Source: Stictocephala bisonia (Eukaryota > Arthropoda > Insecta > Hemiptera > Membracidae). Taken from it: 64,000 nt of DNA. The position numbers and the translations under genes are program-made. Under the pieces are notes generated by a model. It ran no database searches. It saw nothing but the letters and a program-made list of their open reading frames with translations, and was not told where the DNA came from. Positions within the stretch are counted from its first letter, which is position 1, and every line of letters starts with the position of its first letter. Positions 25,975-38,441 of this stretch are shown here, piece by piece. The stretch covers positions 903,001-967,000 of the forward strand of contig JAQJVL010000257.1 of assembly GCA_035578905.1 (NCBI GenBank). Reading direction: 5' to 3'.

Positions 25975-26095
25975 TTCTTTTACGGAGGGATTAACTAGAA
26001 TAAATAGAATCAGTGAGGCAGGGCTTAAATGGCTTGATTGGATTTAGCTTTGTGACAGGAGATCACTTTATATTTTCATTAGTATCACATGACTT
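25975..26095 (+). repeat. Dispersed repeat R3, copy 1
   Basis: GAATCAGTGAGGCAGGGCTT and GCTTTGTGACAGGAGATCAC match 53115-53180 in the same orientation, over about 110 bp. An R1 MITE begins 15 bp downstream. Confidence 0.55.
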
Positions 26096-26109
26096 TAGTT
26101 CTCCACAGT

Positions 26110-26352
26110 TACAGAGAAGATAGCAACAGAGGTCACATCCAATAGTGTACTTAGTTCTTCAGTTCATCGTGCAGATGGCAGGGACAGCACAGTTGTCTCT
26201 CCCTTCCATTGTATCCCTCAAAACTCTCATAACGAGTTATTCATTAGTACAAATTTATAAAAGACATGCACTAGTTGTAATCTAAATTAAACTGCCACTG
26301 AATCATTCGCTGCGGCCATAGGAGAGCGACCCTTGTTTCTTTCTCTCTGTGG
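26110..26352 (+). mobile_element. R1 MITE copy (orientation A, full length)
   Basis: The left terminus ACAGAGAAGATAGCAACAGA and the right terminus TTGTTTCTTTCTCTCTGTGG are inverted relative to each other, giving the clearest evidence that R1 has terminal inverted repeats. The interior shares AGTTCATCGTGCAGATGGCA and CACTAGTTGTAATCTA with the other copies. Confidence 0.72.
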
Positions 26353-27190
26353 TTTGAGTAAAGTATCTATTTACAATGTATGGAAAGTGAATTGGAAATG
26401 TACTTGAGAAATTTTGAATTTGATCAATTGTTAAAAACTTATAAAAAACAGTTTTCAAAACATGGTTTCATTTTATCAAAATAAAATTGAAAAAACAATA
26501 TATATACTTTGCCTATCTCTGTCCAGTACAGGAAGGAATTTTAGAGATTCAAATTTCTTATTTATTGAAATTCCAACCGAAATGGGGAAATGCCTGGAAA
26601 GAAGATAAATTTTCTTTAATTGATCCATAAAACGTCTTACCCAGTACAAATTTATTTTTAGCTAATCTAGGAGAAATTCCATTGTAAGCTTCGTCATAAT
26701 TCCGACTAAAATGTTGAGTTATTCAAAAGGGATTTCCTTGATTACTAATCTTTAAGATCCAGTTTGTAGTAATTTTGAGAAAAGACTTAGACAAATGGTT
26801 TCTATGTTATTACATATGTAATCTCAAGGTCTGTGCTGGGGCGGGCAGACGTGTCCTTGCCGGTCGTGTGGGTCGCAGCCAGCACGTGGGCAAACAGCTA
26901 CGTCACTGTGACGTCACGTCCCGTGCATTCCGGGAATGTCCTTCCCTGCCAAACATGGCCACACGCCTTCCGTTACGTGACGATCTATGACGAACCTTCA
27001 GGACGGAGGCAGGACGGTAGATAAACATGAAACAGTGGTATGACAGCGGAATTCCTTCAGCTGAGGCGGCCTATGGTACAACGTTTAGAATCGCCGGGTA
27101 TATATAGTTGTACTGGATCTGAGAATATATAGTTTGGAACAGCTTGATAACAATTTAGTACTTGTTTTGTGTTTAACTATTCAGTGTTAG

Positions 27191-27441
27191 CACAGAGAAA
27201 AAGAATCAGAGGTCGCTCCCTTATGCTAACGTCTCAGTGGCAGTTATGAGTAGATTACAACTTTATACATCTAGTAGTATAATTACTACGTTTATCCATG
27301 AGGATTTGAGATGAATAAAAGAACGGACTAACAAGGTACTGGACTGCTATACGCGTGGTAAGCGAGAAGTAACTCACTCCAATATTACTCGACATACATT
27401 CAGCAGATTATTGTAGAAACTTCTTTTTCTTTGTTCTCCGT
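27191..27441 (-). mobile_element. R1 MITE copy (orientation B)
   Basis: The left end is CACAGAGAAAAAGAATCAGA. The interior has GAGGTCGCTCCC, GTGGCAGTTATGAGTAGATT and TACGTTTATCCATGAGGATT. The degraded right end is CTTCTTTTTCTTTGTTCTCC. Noncoding. Confidence 0.65.
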
Positions 27442-28896
27442 CGTTTTCAAAAAGTTACGTTACTAAATTAACAAAATCTTTTTATCTATATGAAAAAAGT
27501 GATACCCTGTAAATTGTTGTATCTGCACTGTTTAAAAGTTTCACATATAACTGAGAATCAGTATTTATTTAGTAAAGTTTTATACATCACAAAACTATCC
27601 AAACGTGTTTGAAATTATATATGACCAGTGGTTACTGGGCAGTTTTTATTCAAACTTGGGTATCCATGATTTTGAGTTGGATAAAGTAGTAGGCATATAT
27701 AACGGAATTATTTTAAGAATTTCTTAATTTGTAATACTAGGACATGCTTAGTTTTTCCCAATAATATCGTGGAAATGAGTTTTATAAATGTTCCATTATG
27801 CTGAGTGGGGTTGAGATTGCTGTTTCCTTGAGGTCTTCAGTCGTGGCTCCATCACCAGTGTAGGTAAGGTTACAGAGTCGTGTCATAATGTATGACCAGG
27901 TGTCAGTACTCTGCTGCTCATAACAACATTGTTTATTACTCTTGTCTACTCTTTACGTTTATTCCACGTTCGCCAGACGTTCTGACCGCTATCATCCCAC
28001 CCACTCCTATATGTACACTGACGGTGATCCTCCCATATACACGTACAGTCCCACACAGTCTCCATATGCGTGCAGTGGTATTGTCTCACCCATCTTCACC
28101 CTCCCATACACGTACGGTGGTGATGTTCACTGTGGGACCCTCCAATGACTGTTGCGGAATGGATTTATTTCACTTATAGTGCGTTCGTCGGCAGTACTTA
28201 GCGTATGAGCTGCCGGGAAATGCAACCAATTTGTATCGATGTTGGAACGACAACGACAGTGGACGTAAACGTGATAAAGATTGTGACTGGAAGGGTGAAC
28301 TTGTTGGCTGGAGTCCATTTGGTAGTGGCCGAGATTCCTTGCAATGACATGACAAATCTGTTGATGGCATTTTGCCTTTCTTGGGACCCAGCGATCGTTA
28401 CGACTTGCTCTCTAACACCGCTTGTGGCCGCCTCCATCCAAGTTTACGTCGAAGAGTAATGAAAGCCATTTTACATTTAATGACCGGCGTAAATACAATA
28501 AGAGGGCTGACGAGAGTACGGCCACACTACAATAGGAAACTACCTTGTATTTGTTCTATCGACTTCGCCAAATCAATTGTTAGCCTGTTAACTATACTGG
28601 ATCTGTTGCGAGATACATTCTTACATACATTTTGCTTCTTTTATGAAGTAGATACTTAGTTATGTATTGCCGAATTAAAGATAACTAGATTTAAATAACT
28701 CAGGGTAGGTTTACTCAATGATTTGAAACAGCCAAGATATAAGTTTGGTGGTGTAACAATTCTGCAAAAAACTAGATCAAAAGATCAATCAATTCGATGA
28801 GTGACTAGAGATCCTCACAGGTAAGACCAACTTAAGAACGGATCAGCATGGTGGAGGCATTGATGTGATGGTTTAGACAGAACCACAGAAGAAAGG
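27442..28896. other. Unannotated sequence with GC-richer island
   Basis: 27960-28130 contains loose repeats of CTCCCATAYACGTAC. 28120-28660 has overlapping open frames up to 95 aa on both strands, none recognised. I could not tell whether it is host or transposon sequence, and no splice sites stand out. Confidence 0.35.
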
Positions 28897-28900
28897 TTAA

Positions 28901-29481
28901 TGTGGGGTCTTTTTAGGCTCCAGTTTTTAATTTCATTTTTCACCACCACTTAAGCGCTGAGATAACGCATTCTAGTTCTAGCTGTTCCCTGTTGGATGTT
29001 TGCAGTGATAAATGAATGTCATCATTTATTTTTGTAGTTTAGATTAGGAGTTATTTAGCATTGGGTATTAGTGTTGGTGTTTTTTCGGTTTTTTTTAGGG
29101 ATGATTGCATAACTGTTCGCTATTTTCTGTTGGCTTTTTGTTTATTTTCAGCTGGCATAGGCACTCTTTAAACACGGGATTCCTTCAAAACAAAATATTT
29201 AGAACAAGTTTTCAATTTTTCATAAATTAGTCAAAACTGTATGTTCTGAAAAGTATAAAACATGCAGTGAAGATACAAATTATTTTTTATGAAATCAATA
29301 TAGGGTTTAAAATTGTATTTTATAGTCTCAACATAATCTTTAGTACATACTCTATATTATAATAAATATTTTATTTAAAAAATCGTGTATTTATTATCTT
29401 TTCCATTAATTTGAAATTTGGGGTCTTTAAAGACCCCACCATGGTATGAGTGTTACTAAAATACACCATGGTAGTTAAGGG
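28901..29481. mobile_element. piggyBac-like non-autonomous element
   Basis: It is flanked on both sides by TTAA (28897-28900 and 29482-29485), the piggyBac target. The right end, read inward, is CCCTTAACTACCATGGTG, compatible with piggyBac termini that begin CCCTT. GGGGTCTTTTTAG near the left end and a perfect 18-bp palindrome, GGGGTCTTTAAAGACCCC (29417-29434), near the right end are related subterminal motifs. CACCATGGTA occurs twice at the right end. The outermost left bases do not match well, so the left boundary may be eroded. No transposase frame. Confidence 0.42.
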
Positions 29482-29485
29482 TTAA

Positions 29486-29929
29486 GCAAGCGCAGAGATC
29501 CACACCTTAGCGAAGTAAGGGCTGTCGGCTAGTAGTCCTACAGTATATAGAAGTGTGGGTGCAGCTATTGTATGTCCCTGGAGTTGGCGTACTAGAACGT
29601 ACAGGTATGTATGTACGTACAGTGTGTCGGCTATGTATCACACGTTGGCCGGCCTGCCAAGCGGCGCCTATTGTTAGCACTACTTCGCCCGTCTCACATC
29701 CTATTACTGTTAGCGTGATAAAGCAACACATATTCTGTGTGGTCAGATAGACGAGAAACAATGTTATCTAGCGGTGAACTACCGATGTCTTAGATCACCC
29801 ATGCCTCTGTCTATTCGGCACTAGTGGCGCAATCGCAGTCCAGTAACCGAGTTACTTGTGGAAAAAGTGCTGTGCAAATTATAGGCGATAGGTTCTATGC
29901 CTGTTCCTCTTTATACCGACAAGGCGTCC
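29486..29929. other. Unannotated sequence
   Basis: Overlapping short frames (29507-29761 and 29553-29750) have no recognisable motif. Confidence 0.35.
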
Positions 29930-30130
29930 ACTCATTGGTTGTCATCGGCGTGAACGCTTGTATAGAAGGGTGTCCATGTTGGGCGGTAGTCAGTGTCTGG
30001 CTTTTGTGTAGGGAGAGAACTGAGAATTAGTTAAAAAAACTGAAAACAGACCAATACTACGTGGTTCAGATTCCACGTAAAGTTACCTAGTTGCTATGGC
30101 TATTGCGCTATTATATAGGTAAATGGACCT
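29930..30130 (+). repeat. Dispersed repeat R2, copy 1
   Basis: GTCATCGGCGTGAACGCT, ATGTTGGGCGGTAGTCAG, GACCAATACTACGTGGTTCA and GATTCCACGTAAAG are shared in order with 50085-50300 and partly with 59985-60130. No coding frame. The GGCGGTAGTC block weakly recalls a tRNA A box, but no full SINE structure was shown. Confidence 0.6.
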
Positions 30131-30249
30131 TATATAGGTAAGTCGAACTCGTTATTTATTAGAAACAACCGTTCTGATTTACGGGTTATTAATTTGTAAT
30201 AATTCATTTTCGCCTTACATTAAGCACGAGCAGAGTCAGCGTCTCATAT

Positions 30250-30524
30250 CCACAGAGATTTAAGAAACAGAGTTTGCTTTCATATGACAGCAGTCAATTC
30301 CTTCTTGGCAGTTACCAGTACCATTGTGTACAATGTACTATATATTTTTACAAATTTTTAGTAATAAAACCATAGTACATTTAACCTTCAGATTTGGGGG
30401 GTAAAGGGGGAGGAGTGACAACAGTGCTGGCCCTGCCATCCGCATATAGGACTGGAGAACTAACTACACGACGACACCATTTCAGCGCACTATTTGTTGC
30501 GACGTACGTTTCTTCCTTGTCTAG
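30250..30524 (-). mobile_element. R1 MITE copy (orientation B, full length)
   Basis: The left end CCACAGAGATTTAAGAAACA and right end CGTACGTTTCTTCCTTGTCT are diverged inverted termini. The interior has CTTGGCAGTTACC, AATGTACTATATATTTTTAC, GTGCTGGCCCTGCCATCCGC and GGAGAACTAACTACACGACG. Confidence 0.62.
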
Positions 30525-30788
30525 TTTTTCAATGTAACATATCAACTATTTGTAATTACCTTATGTTACTTTTAGTTGCCTCCACGCATTGCCAACGTCT
30601 AAAGTCTATAAGTTACGTCTAAAGTCTTGCACTTGAGTTAAGTCGATGGCCTTATAGCACGCCTCCAGGTGTCCTGCCGGTGGGCGACCCTCCTGGCACT
30701 GTCCTTGACAACATATGCTTCAACTGATATTTACTAATGGAAGTGATACGGGTGGGACGTGGAACTTGAACGGATAAGTTGCATATCC

Positions 30789-30950
30789 AGAGGTCGCCTT
30801 CTCATTAAGTAACCAATAATGTAAATATTTTAAAGTGTATGGTAATAGTTTCTACGTTTATCCCTCAGGATTTGGAGGGGAATAAGGGGAGGGACTGACA
30901 ACAGCTGTGACGACTACTTTACATCCATTCAGCGCACTTAGATGTAACCT
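30789..30950 (-). mobile_element. R1 MITE fragment (orientation B)
   Basis: CCAGAGGTCGCCTTCTCATT, CTACGTTTATCCCTCAGGAT and CATCCATTCAGCGCAC match R1. The outer left end and right terminus are missing. It lies about 265 bp after a full-length copy in the same orientation. Confidence 0.55.
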
Positions 30951-31106
30951 ATATGTGTTGATTTGGGGGAGGGGGTGTCGACGAACGTTATCGTTGTTTG
31001 GTTGTATGGACATTTTTATTAACACCTTCAGGAGGTCGTTATAATATCTCAGACTTCAGTATTTGTATATCAGTAATTATCGTACTGGCCTACAGCCCTT
31101 GCTTCG

Positions 31107-32374
31107 CAACGGGGTGGTTTTCTAGGCTTGCTTACTCCGTGGTTCTCTCTAAACCATCTAAACCTCACCGGTCGCAGTCAGCGTGTTCAGATTGCAAACA
31201 GCCTCTCGCGATCTATCAGTGTGGGCCGAGGGGTCCCACAGGGCTCTATCCTTGGCCCAGCATTGTTCATAATCTACGTAAATAATTTAAGTTTCTCACT
31301 GCAAGCACATAACATTATTCAGTACGCTGATGATACGACAATCTGTATAAAAAATAAATCGGTAAAGGAACTTGAAATAAACACATATATTCAGTTAAAT
31401 TCGTGCATTCAATTTTTTGAACAATTAAATCTACAAACAAACAGCACTAAGTCAAATTTTGTCTACTTCTGTCTAAGACAACTTGGTGATGACACGCCAC
31501 TGTCCGTTATGGCAGATGACACTCTTTTGAAAGATGTGGATTGTACTAGTTTCTTGGGGATGCAAGTTGATAGAGGTTTGACCTGGGACAATCATGTCAA
31601 CAGTGTCTGCTCCAGGGTGTCGACGGGTATCTATGTCCTGCGATCCCTTGCTCAGTTCTGCTCATTGGGAATTCTAAAAATGACTTACTTTGGTATAATT
31701 TACCCACATCTGTCCTACGGAATACGTCTGTGGGGGAGCTGTGCAGATTCTAGATTTTCAAGAGTGTTTCGACTGCAAAAGAGAGCGGTCAGAGTTCTCG
31801 CGAATTTGAGGCACAGAGAGTCGTGTAGGGATGCGTTTAGGGAGCTCGGTCTTTTAACTTTACCCTGCCTCTACTTACTTGAGGTGGCAGTTTACTGTCG
31901 TTTCAGTGGCAATCTCACCCAAGGTGTAGATATCCACGACTACAATACTAGGGGTAGGGACACATATCGCCAGCAACAACATAGAACATCCGCCTTCAAT
32001 AACCTGCCGTCACAGGTTGGCGTCAGGGTGTTAAACCGACTCCCAAACAGCTTAGTAGTTGTGGCCGATAAAGCCACGTTTAAGAGAAAACTCAAGCAGC
32101 TATTGATCTCGAGATCGTTCTACTCGGTGGGGGAGTTCATGGCCCACCGTTTTACGGATGGGCCGCAATAACCAAAATCTTTTTCTTTTTATCACACTGG
32201 CTTCGACCCAGGTAGTCGCATTATTTTATGTTACAGTTTCCATTTTCATTAATTATTCAGTTTCTTGATATATATTACTATTATTATCACTGTAACCTTT
32301 TATAGATGACGTTTGTAACACAATGTGTATTGTTTTATTACAATAAAGAAATTATTATTATTATTATTATTATC
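31107..32374 (+). mobile_element. 5'-truncated jockey/CR1-type LINE with intact YADD
   Basis: This is the best-preserved retroelement of the window. An open frame to 32171 (347 codons from 31128, where a TTG merely follows the truncation point and is not a real start) carries RSQRVQI, GVPQGSILGP (residues 35-44), YVNNL, and the catalytic QYADDT at residues 65-70 (YADD at 31323-31334). It continues with SFLGMQVDRGLTWDNHV, YGIRLWGSC, LQKRAVRVLA, HDYNTRGRD and VRVLNRLPNS...FKRKLKQLL, the usual order of LINE RT and C-terminal blocks. After the TAA come a 3' UTR, an AATAAAG and an (ATT)n tail at 32351-32373. Endonuclease and N-terminal RT motifs are missing, so it cannot be autonomous. Homology extends slightly upstream of 31128. 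Confidence 0.9.
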
Positions 32375-35300
32375 ATGTAAAAGCTCAGTCTGCTGTCGTT
32401 CTCCGAGATAACGAAGTTGTTCAGTCTAGACAACCCTATAAGTCTACTCTATGGGGATGCAAATTAGTACAATCATGTCCGAGGTAAAAAAAAATAGCCT
32501 ATTTTAAAACATTTCACAATTAAAATCAAATTAGCGAATTTTTTGTGTCAGGTTTATGTATTTTATATCAGCTGTTAGAGTAAATTATTAAATTAAATTA
32601 ACGCCAATGTTACTTTTATGGAAAAAAGGAAATGTTGAGGGGTTGTTTCTACCCCTTAAGAATGGAATTTCGAGAAATAATTGTATGTATGATACAAAAG
32701 CTAACAACCCTTCAAATTACGTCTCTTCAGCGGTTCCGGAGATTTGCTGATGAGTATATCGTTTTGGATTATATATATTAAGATTCTCTATAGTTAAAAA
32801 CTGAACGGAGTCAAGAGTTTGAGTAATGATTTTAATAATTACATTCAATACAATGCATAAATTGCAAATCTTAAACCTACAGGTGTATCTTGCCTGGGTG
32901 TACAACGTTGTAAACGCCCATAGGAGAGCTTAGTCAATCCCTGTTACAGTACTATACAATAATAGTTTCTTGCCATAGAATACAACGAAATAAGCATAAA
33001 CGAGAATGCTGAGGAAAATGGAGTTAGTTTTTTTGTTTGAGAAGACTCTGATTTTAAGAATCTGAGAGGAAATTCTTAGTAAAAGTCTTAGTTTCTCGAT
33101 GAAGACTTGGTGTAAACATTCGCGGAAACGCCAAGGAAAAGGTATTTTTTCCTTTTTGTAAGAAAGTCGATGAAGAGTGTTGCAAGGTACCGCCTCAACA
33201 TTGACCAAAGTCGGCAACGTTGTATTTGTTTATTACTTTCAGTTAATTTTTGTTTATTTTCATACTTTTGTATATTTTTAATCTCAAGAAAGCTCTACAG
33301 TGCAATGAATTAACAATATTACTGACGTAAACTTTATAAAATGTTTCTCTAGTCTGATTTTGTTAACCATCGTAACCTAAAAAATGACGAATTTGCGAAA
33401 CCACCATGAGTTTAGAAAGAACAGTTTTTGTGGATCATATGATAATATCATGCTGAAGTTGGTCTGAATAAAATTGAGTTACTGAAATAATCTAGCTTGA
33501 CTAGTGTGTTCAACACGACCGACCTTTGTTACTGAGGTAATGTGCATCTTTTTAACTGTTTTGCTCGACGGTCGATTCGATTCAAAGTTTGTTCGACCTC
33601 TGGGGTGTGTACTGTACGTCCAGGTGTTGGCGATGTACGGTACATCATCTGGGTTCCTAGGACGGCGATTATCAGCTGTGCCTACGTGGCAGTGGTGTCA
33701 TGTTTCCTGTGAAATGCTAGCCGCATATGTCACCAGCCTTCCCTCCTCGACACGACACCGCCTCTGGCCGTACTTGAATGTACCGTTTATGGTTTTCCGT
33801 GTTTTTCGAGGAAAACGATCACAGATTACGTAGTACAATGGGACTTTTTTTTATAAATATCAATTCGATCAAGTAGATTCGCTGCCTTTAATTGTCTACT
33901 TGAAGCTATCTAATTTAGTTTTTTTAGATTCTATGTTACAATAATTTACTTGTGGATAATTTACTTGTAATTTTTATGTATGTAGTGATTTTTGTTTTTA
34001 ATTGTATTGCTACTGAAGTCTGATTACGAATTTTGTATTTATATTGATCAAATCCTAGATGATAGACACTCGATAACATGACATTTTTTATTTTGGTGTC
34101 CCTTTCTTGTATGCAATTAAAAAACATTGTAACGAGAAAAGCGATTGTTTTGTTGTTACCTCCATATTGTATTGTGGTGTCTCTTGTAAACGGCGTTCAT
34201 TTTACAAATGAATTCTGTTAGTGTTCAGCATCTTCTTTTGAGATTTTTTTATTCCCTGTCCACGTAGATAGTACGATTATCAATGATATCTTTTTATATA
34301 TTATTTAAGGTTCTTGGTTTATCTTTTTGGTGCACATATTCTCTCGGAACGAATAATGAAAACATAAATTGTGTAATTGACACAAGATGTAAAGAATTGC
34401 CACTAACCAAGTCAACACCTACTAGCGAAACTCCTTCGTGGTAGTCCTTCTGACTCATAGGTAGACTGTAAACATTTATTACATTTCCGATAAGAATGAT
34501 GTGTTTGATAATCACTCTGTCATTGACACAAATTGAAGGCATTTCCCGAAAATCTATAAACTTGAAATTTGAAAACTTAATATAGGGGCCTTAGAATGAC
34601 ATAACCAGGAGAAGCTTACTTTTGGTTTCAAGTTGGGGCTATTTATATAATAGCAAAGGAGTCTTTGACGTTCTTTAGAGGAAACAGATTTGTATTTGCC
34701 TCTCACACTACTAGTATTAACAGTTAATTCCTTCAGCTATGGCCTCTATCGGGTTATAAACACTTTCTATCACATGTACATGAAGGTAGGGTTATGAGTT
34801 TAACCACGACAGAAATGCTATAAAAAAACTAAAAAAAGAAAAAAATTGTATAGGCCTAATTATGAGAGTTGTATTGTTTAGTTAGTAGAAACGTTCACTT
34901 GTTCGCTAATTAGGGATGACTGGAAGGAGTGAGAAGCCCTTCTGTCGTGCGTGTGTTGTAGCAGAGGTTTACAATCCGCTGGCGGCCATAGCTGAAGGAA
35001 TGGACTGAAGGAACAAAACTTGGCAGTTGTGTAGGCTCATAATGTAGTCGTGAGCTTGGTGCAGTTGAGGGTCGACTCCTGGACCCTGTACGGGTATTGC
35101 AATAAGAATAGATGCCAAAGTCCGTTGATGGACATTTCCCTGCAGGAAGGGCGCGGCTGGCGTGGCCGCCCTGCGTGTCCAGTGCCGCACGGCGCACGCC
35201 ACCGATACACGTCACTATTCATTACGGCAATCATCCCTTTGATCTTGGCCATATACTATAGAGGAATCCTTATAGAATAGCGTTATATAACTGACTAGGT

Positions 35301-35413
35301 AGAATACCCTATCATTTTTAGCTGTATTAATTTTATAACCGTAAACTGTCTGTATAGTTGACACAACTAACGCTAGAGAGGCTTGTTGCAAATGGCATAT
35401 GTTGATTAGGTTT
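32375..35413. other. Unannotated intronic sequence
   Basis: No gene was recognised. 33504-33833 (+, 109 aa) and 34910-35280 (overlapping frames on both strands, GC-rich) have no motifs that I know. Their openness fits local GC content. Confidence 0.4.
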
Positions 35414-35421
35414 CCTATAGA

Positions 35422-36280
35422 TATGGTTGCCATTAATGTCTGTATTTTGTACGGACGATTTGTATTTTACATTCTGTGTCCGTACCGTACAAAGGAAAAA
35501 CCTGATAGATGTCCGTATTTTTCATTCTGTTAATATTAAATATATATTTATTATTGTAAAAAAGACAAACAGGCATTACTAGTACTTTGGTCAATCGTCA
35601 ATCGACAACCGTGTGAGGTTGTGTGTTGTATGACTCACAGACTGTGCACTCACTATTTATACTACTACATACTTCCCTCCCCTATATTTCAAGCAAAATA
35701 AGTGTGAACATTTCGAGAGTGTTTGAGATTGCTGTTTTTCTACCCGGTACTTCGGCACTAGTTAAACAAGTTTTTTGACCTATCACAAATATCTGGACAC
35801 CCGATCGGAACAGACCATCGGTAGATTAGTAGAGAGGGCCAACGCTATTCTGAGACATGTCACGTACTGAATTTTTGAAATCATTAAATCAACAATTCTT
35901 TACTTAAAACAGGTAATCTCTTCAGAAAAAAATGACTAGGTTCAGACTTCTGTCAGTACCAGTACAACTAGTACAAGTGATGCCTAAATATTTTCAAGGA
36001 AATTTATGACAATTTATTGAGTTCTAACAACTGAAACTCAGTGAATTACTTAAAAAAATATTGTATTTCTCTGAAATCTCGAATGAAAATATAGTTGTAA
36101 TATTAATTAATATTACATATCTTATTAATATTACATATCACAAACTATTAGTTTCCCAATTCAATAAACCAAATCGCATATCATAAAATTCACAAAAGAC
36201 TATTTTCAACCCCTCCCTCCGCCAGACCCTCAAGTAATTTTGGTGTCCGTATTTTACTACAAAAATGTATGGCAACCCTA
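35422..36280. mobile_element. hAT-like non-autonomous element
   Basis: The left end TATGGTTGCCAT and right end ATGGCAACCCTA are inverted repeats (11 of 12), and similarity continues inward (TGTATTTTGTACGGAC at the left, GTCCGTATTTTACTAC at the right). TAGGGTTGCCA-type ends are typical of hAT elements. Flanking 8-mers CCTATAGA (35414-35421) and CCTACAGA (36281-36288) differ at one base and could be an 8-bp target duplication. However, the right flank overlaps the start of an R1 MITE, so the duplication is not secure. The 859-bp interior is AT-rich with no transposase. Confidence 0.6.
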
Positions 36281-36283
36281 CCT

Positions 36284-36541
36284 ACAGAAGAAGAAAACAT
36301 AAATGGCATCCAATAGGGCGTTGAGTGGGTGTGGAGTAGTAACTATAGTTATAGTCCTCCAGTTCGCCTGCTGATGGCTGAGCCAGTGCCGTTGCTATTT
36401 CCGCGCCTTTCCCCCCTCTTAAACCTTCGTTTATCGTATTAATTATTAGTACATATTTGTGAAGATTTAAATTAGTTTTGTAATCCAAATACAGGCGTTC
36501 GTGCGGTCTTAAGGGACCTTTGTTTCTTTTTTCTCTGTGGT
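36284..36541 (+). mobile_element. R1 MITE copy (orientation A)
   Basis: It starts ACAGAAGAAGAAAACATAAA and ends CTTTGTTTCTTTTTTCTCTG plus TGG. The interior shares AGTTCGCCTGCTGATGGCTG, GCCAGTGCCGTTGCT, TTAGTTTTGTAATCC and GGCGTTCGTGCGG. It abuts the hAT-like element directly. Confidence 0.65.
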
Positions 36542-37509
36542 GCCTCAATATATCTAGTAGATAAAAAGCAGAGTATAGGAGTTTGTAGAAGCTCAAATCG
36601 GAAAAAAAAACTCAATAAACCTTTAAAATGTTTGTATTCAGCGGGTATGTATTGTGGAAAATCCACTTTGAAATGATACGATGGGTTTTGGATTACAAAA
36701 CTGGTAAAGTGGAGGAAAATAGGTCTGCATCAAAAATTCTTTGTAAATTATGATATATTTCTGCTTTCTTATCAGTGTACAATACAAAAGTGTGATAAGG
36801 CTAACAGGCTTTTGGCTGTCTAATTGTAGACTCCAATTTCAGTAAAAACTCATTATATATCTTCAGTATTCAAACGTAATTATTTAGCATAGTAATAAAG
36901 TGAAAATACGATAAATATCTATTTAAATACTTTTAGATAAATAAATAATCTACTGACCTCGGCGTATCGTCAAGATACTTGCAAGTAATAACTGAATGAA
37001 ATAAAAAACACACACAGGAAATGTCAGTAGGCTGCATCAGGAGTGATATTACATAAATGTTAAACAGAAATCGTAACGTTTAACATCGAAACATTTTAGT
37101 TCACGTTTGGAAACAGAAGTCCCACTAAACTGGTCTGTACAAAATGAGGTGTAAAATATAGCCATAGGTCAACTAATTTGCATCTGTGAACAAAAAATTA
37201 ATTTGAATGTTTGCGTTCAGGCCTTTACTTGATGTATAGCCACTACGCCTTGAAACCACAGCATTGTCGCCTGACTTCCCTTATAATATTTTTGAAATAT
37301 CCCATTCATTCGAGAAAAAAAAACAAGGTTAGGGAAAATACGTAAAACTTTAAAATTGTGGAACATTGTCATATATACGAAATGTCTTTCCTGATTTAAT
37401 TTGAGGTGTTAACAGTCAAAATATTTACTACACATTTGTATAGATTATAAGAAAACTTTCTATTAAATCACTCTTACAGGACCAAAACACTACATTTCAT
37501 TTTTTTTTT
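36542..37509. other. Unannotated AT-rich sequence
   Basis: Nothing was recognised beyond general AT-richness. Confidence 0.4.
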
Positions 37510-37870
37510 TCTAAACGCACTCTTTATAGGTCTACTGTAATGGAATTGCGCTGTTCAACTCTCTTCCACTTTCTTTGCAAGTCGAACTTAAGTTCAGGAA
37601 ACAATTAAAGGACCTGCTAATTGTCCTTGTTGCTACTTCGTCCGAGAATTTCAGGCTGGCCACCCCTGCTAGTCACGTAAATACCTGTGAGAAATATGTT
37701 TTAATTAAAACATTTCATATTTCAAGGTTAATATTATGATTTTAGATTAGCTTATCTTAGTTTATCATATCGATATGATCATTTTGTTGTATTTAGAATT
37801 ATACTATATGACTTAGCTAATGCATGTACAATATATCAATTCAGCTGAATAAAATTTGAATTTTTAGACG
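37510..37870 (+). pseudogene. LINE 3' end relic
   Basis: The frame YCNGIALFNSLPLSLQVELK, followed by FRKQLKDLLI (about 37533-37622), matches the conserved G.kLyN.LP......FK..LK.LL ending of jockey/CR1-type LINE proteins. An AT-rich 3' UTR and AATAAAATTTG at about 37848 follow. Everything upstream is missing. Confidence 0.57.
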
Positions 37871-38441
37871 GAATCGTAATTGTTTCGATTTTGCTGACTT
37901 TATTAAAATACGGGTTCTGATAACTGAAGACCATGTTCCAAGAATTCTTCTTTTAATGAACTTTATAATAGGCCCAAGAATAGTGCTTTGACACTAATAG
38001 ACTACATTTTGTAGGAATAACACAAAATTAGCATGTCTTATTGCTACAATATATTTTATATTATATCAAATAGTCTAAGTATAAAATCATCCAAGCCCGA
38101 TTCCCACTGATTTTATTTACACTGTGGTAAAATAAAATATCCGTCTAAAAATGTGATCGCCATGATCAGGGTCATGTTTGGGACTGATTTGTGGATCGTC
38201 TACTTAATTTTGGGATGATGTAATGAAAACATGCGTATACATTTAAGTTATTGCTATGAACAAAATTTAAAAACAGCTTAACACAACCATTGTAAATATT
38301 AGGTCCGAAATGATTGGAAAGGGTGTGATGTATAATTATGAACAGTCTGTTAGCGTTGATAGCGTAAATAACGAGTGATACAGGCGGTGCTTCAATAAAC
38401 ACACGAGCCAAGTGGCGCGGCAAATCGACTTTTGATTCGGG

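Noticed and set aside
28120..28660. Possible host gene in the GC-richer island with frames on both strands
   Set aside because: No recognisable domain, no convincing splice sites, and overlapping frames on opposite strands point to composition. A protein search would decide: a hit with conserved neighbours would reverse this.
34910..35280. Overlapping frames up to 101 aa on both strands as a gene
   Set aside because: They are open on both strands in a locally GC-rich patch, without motifs or splice signals.
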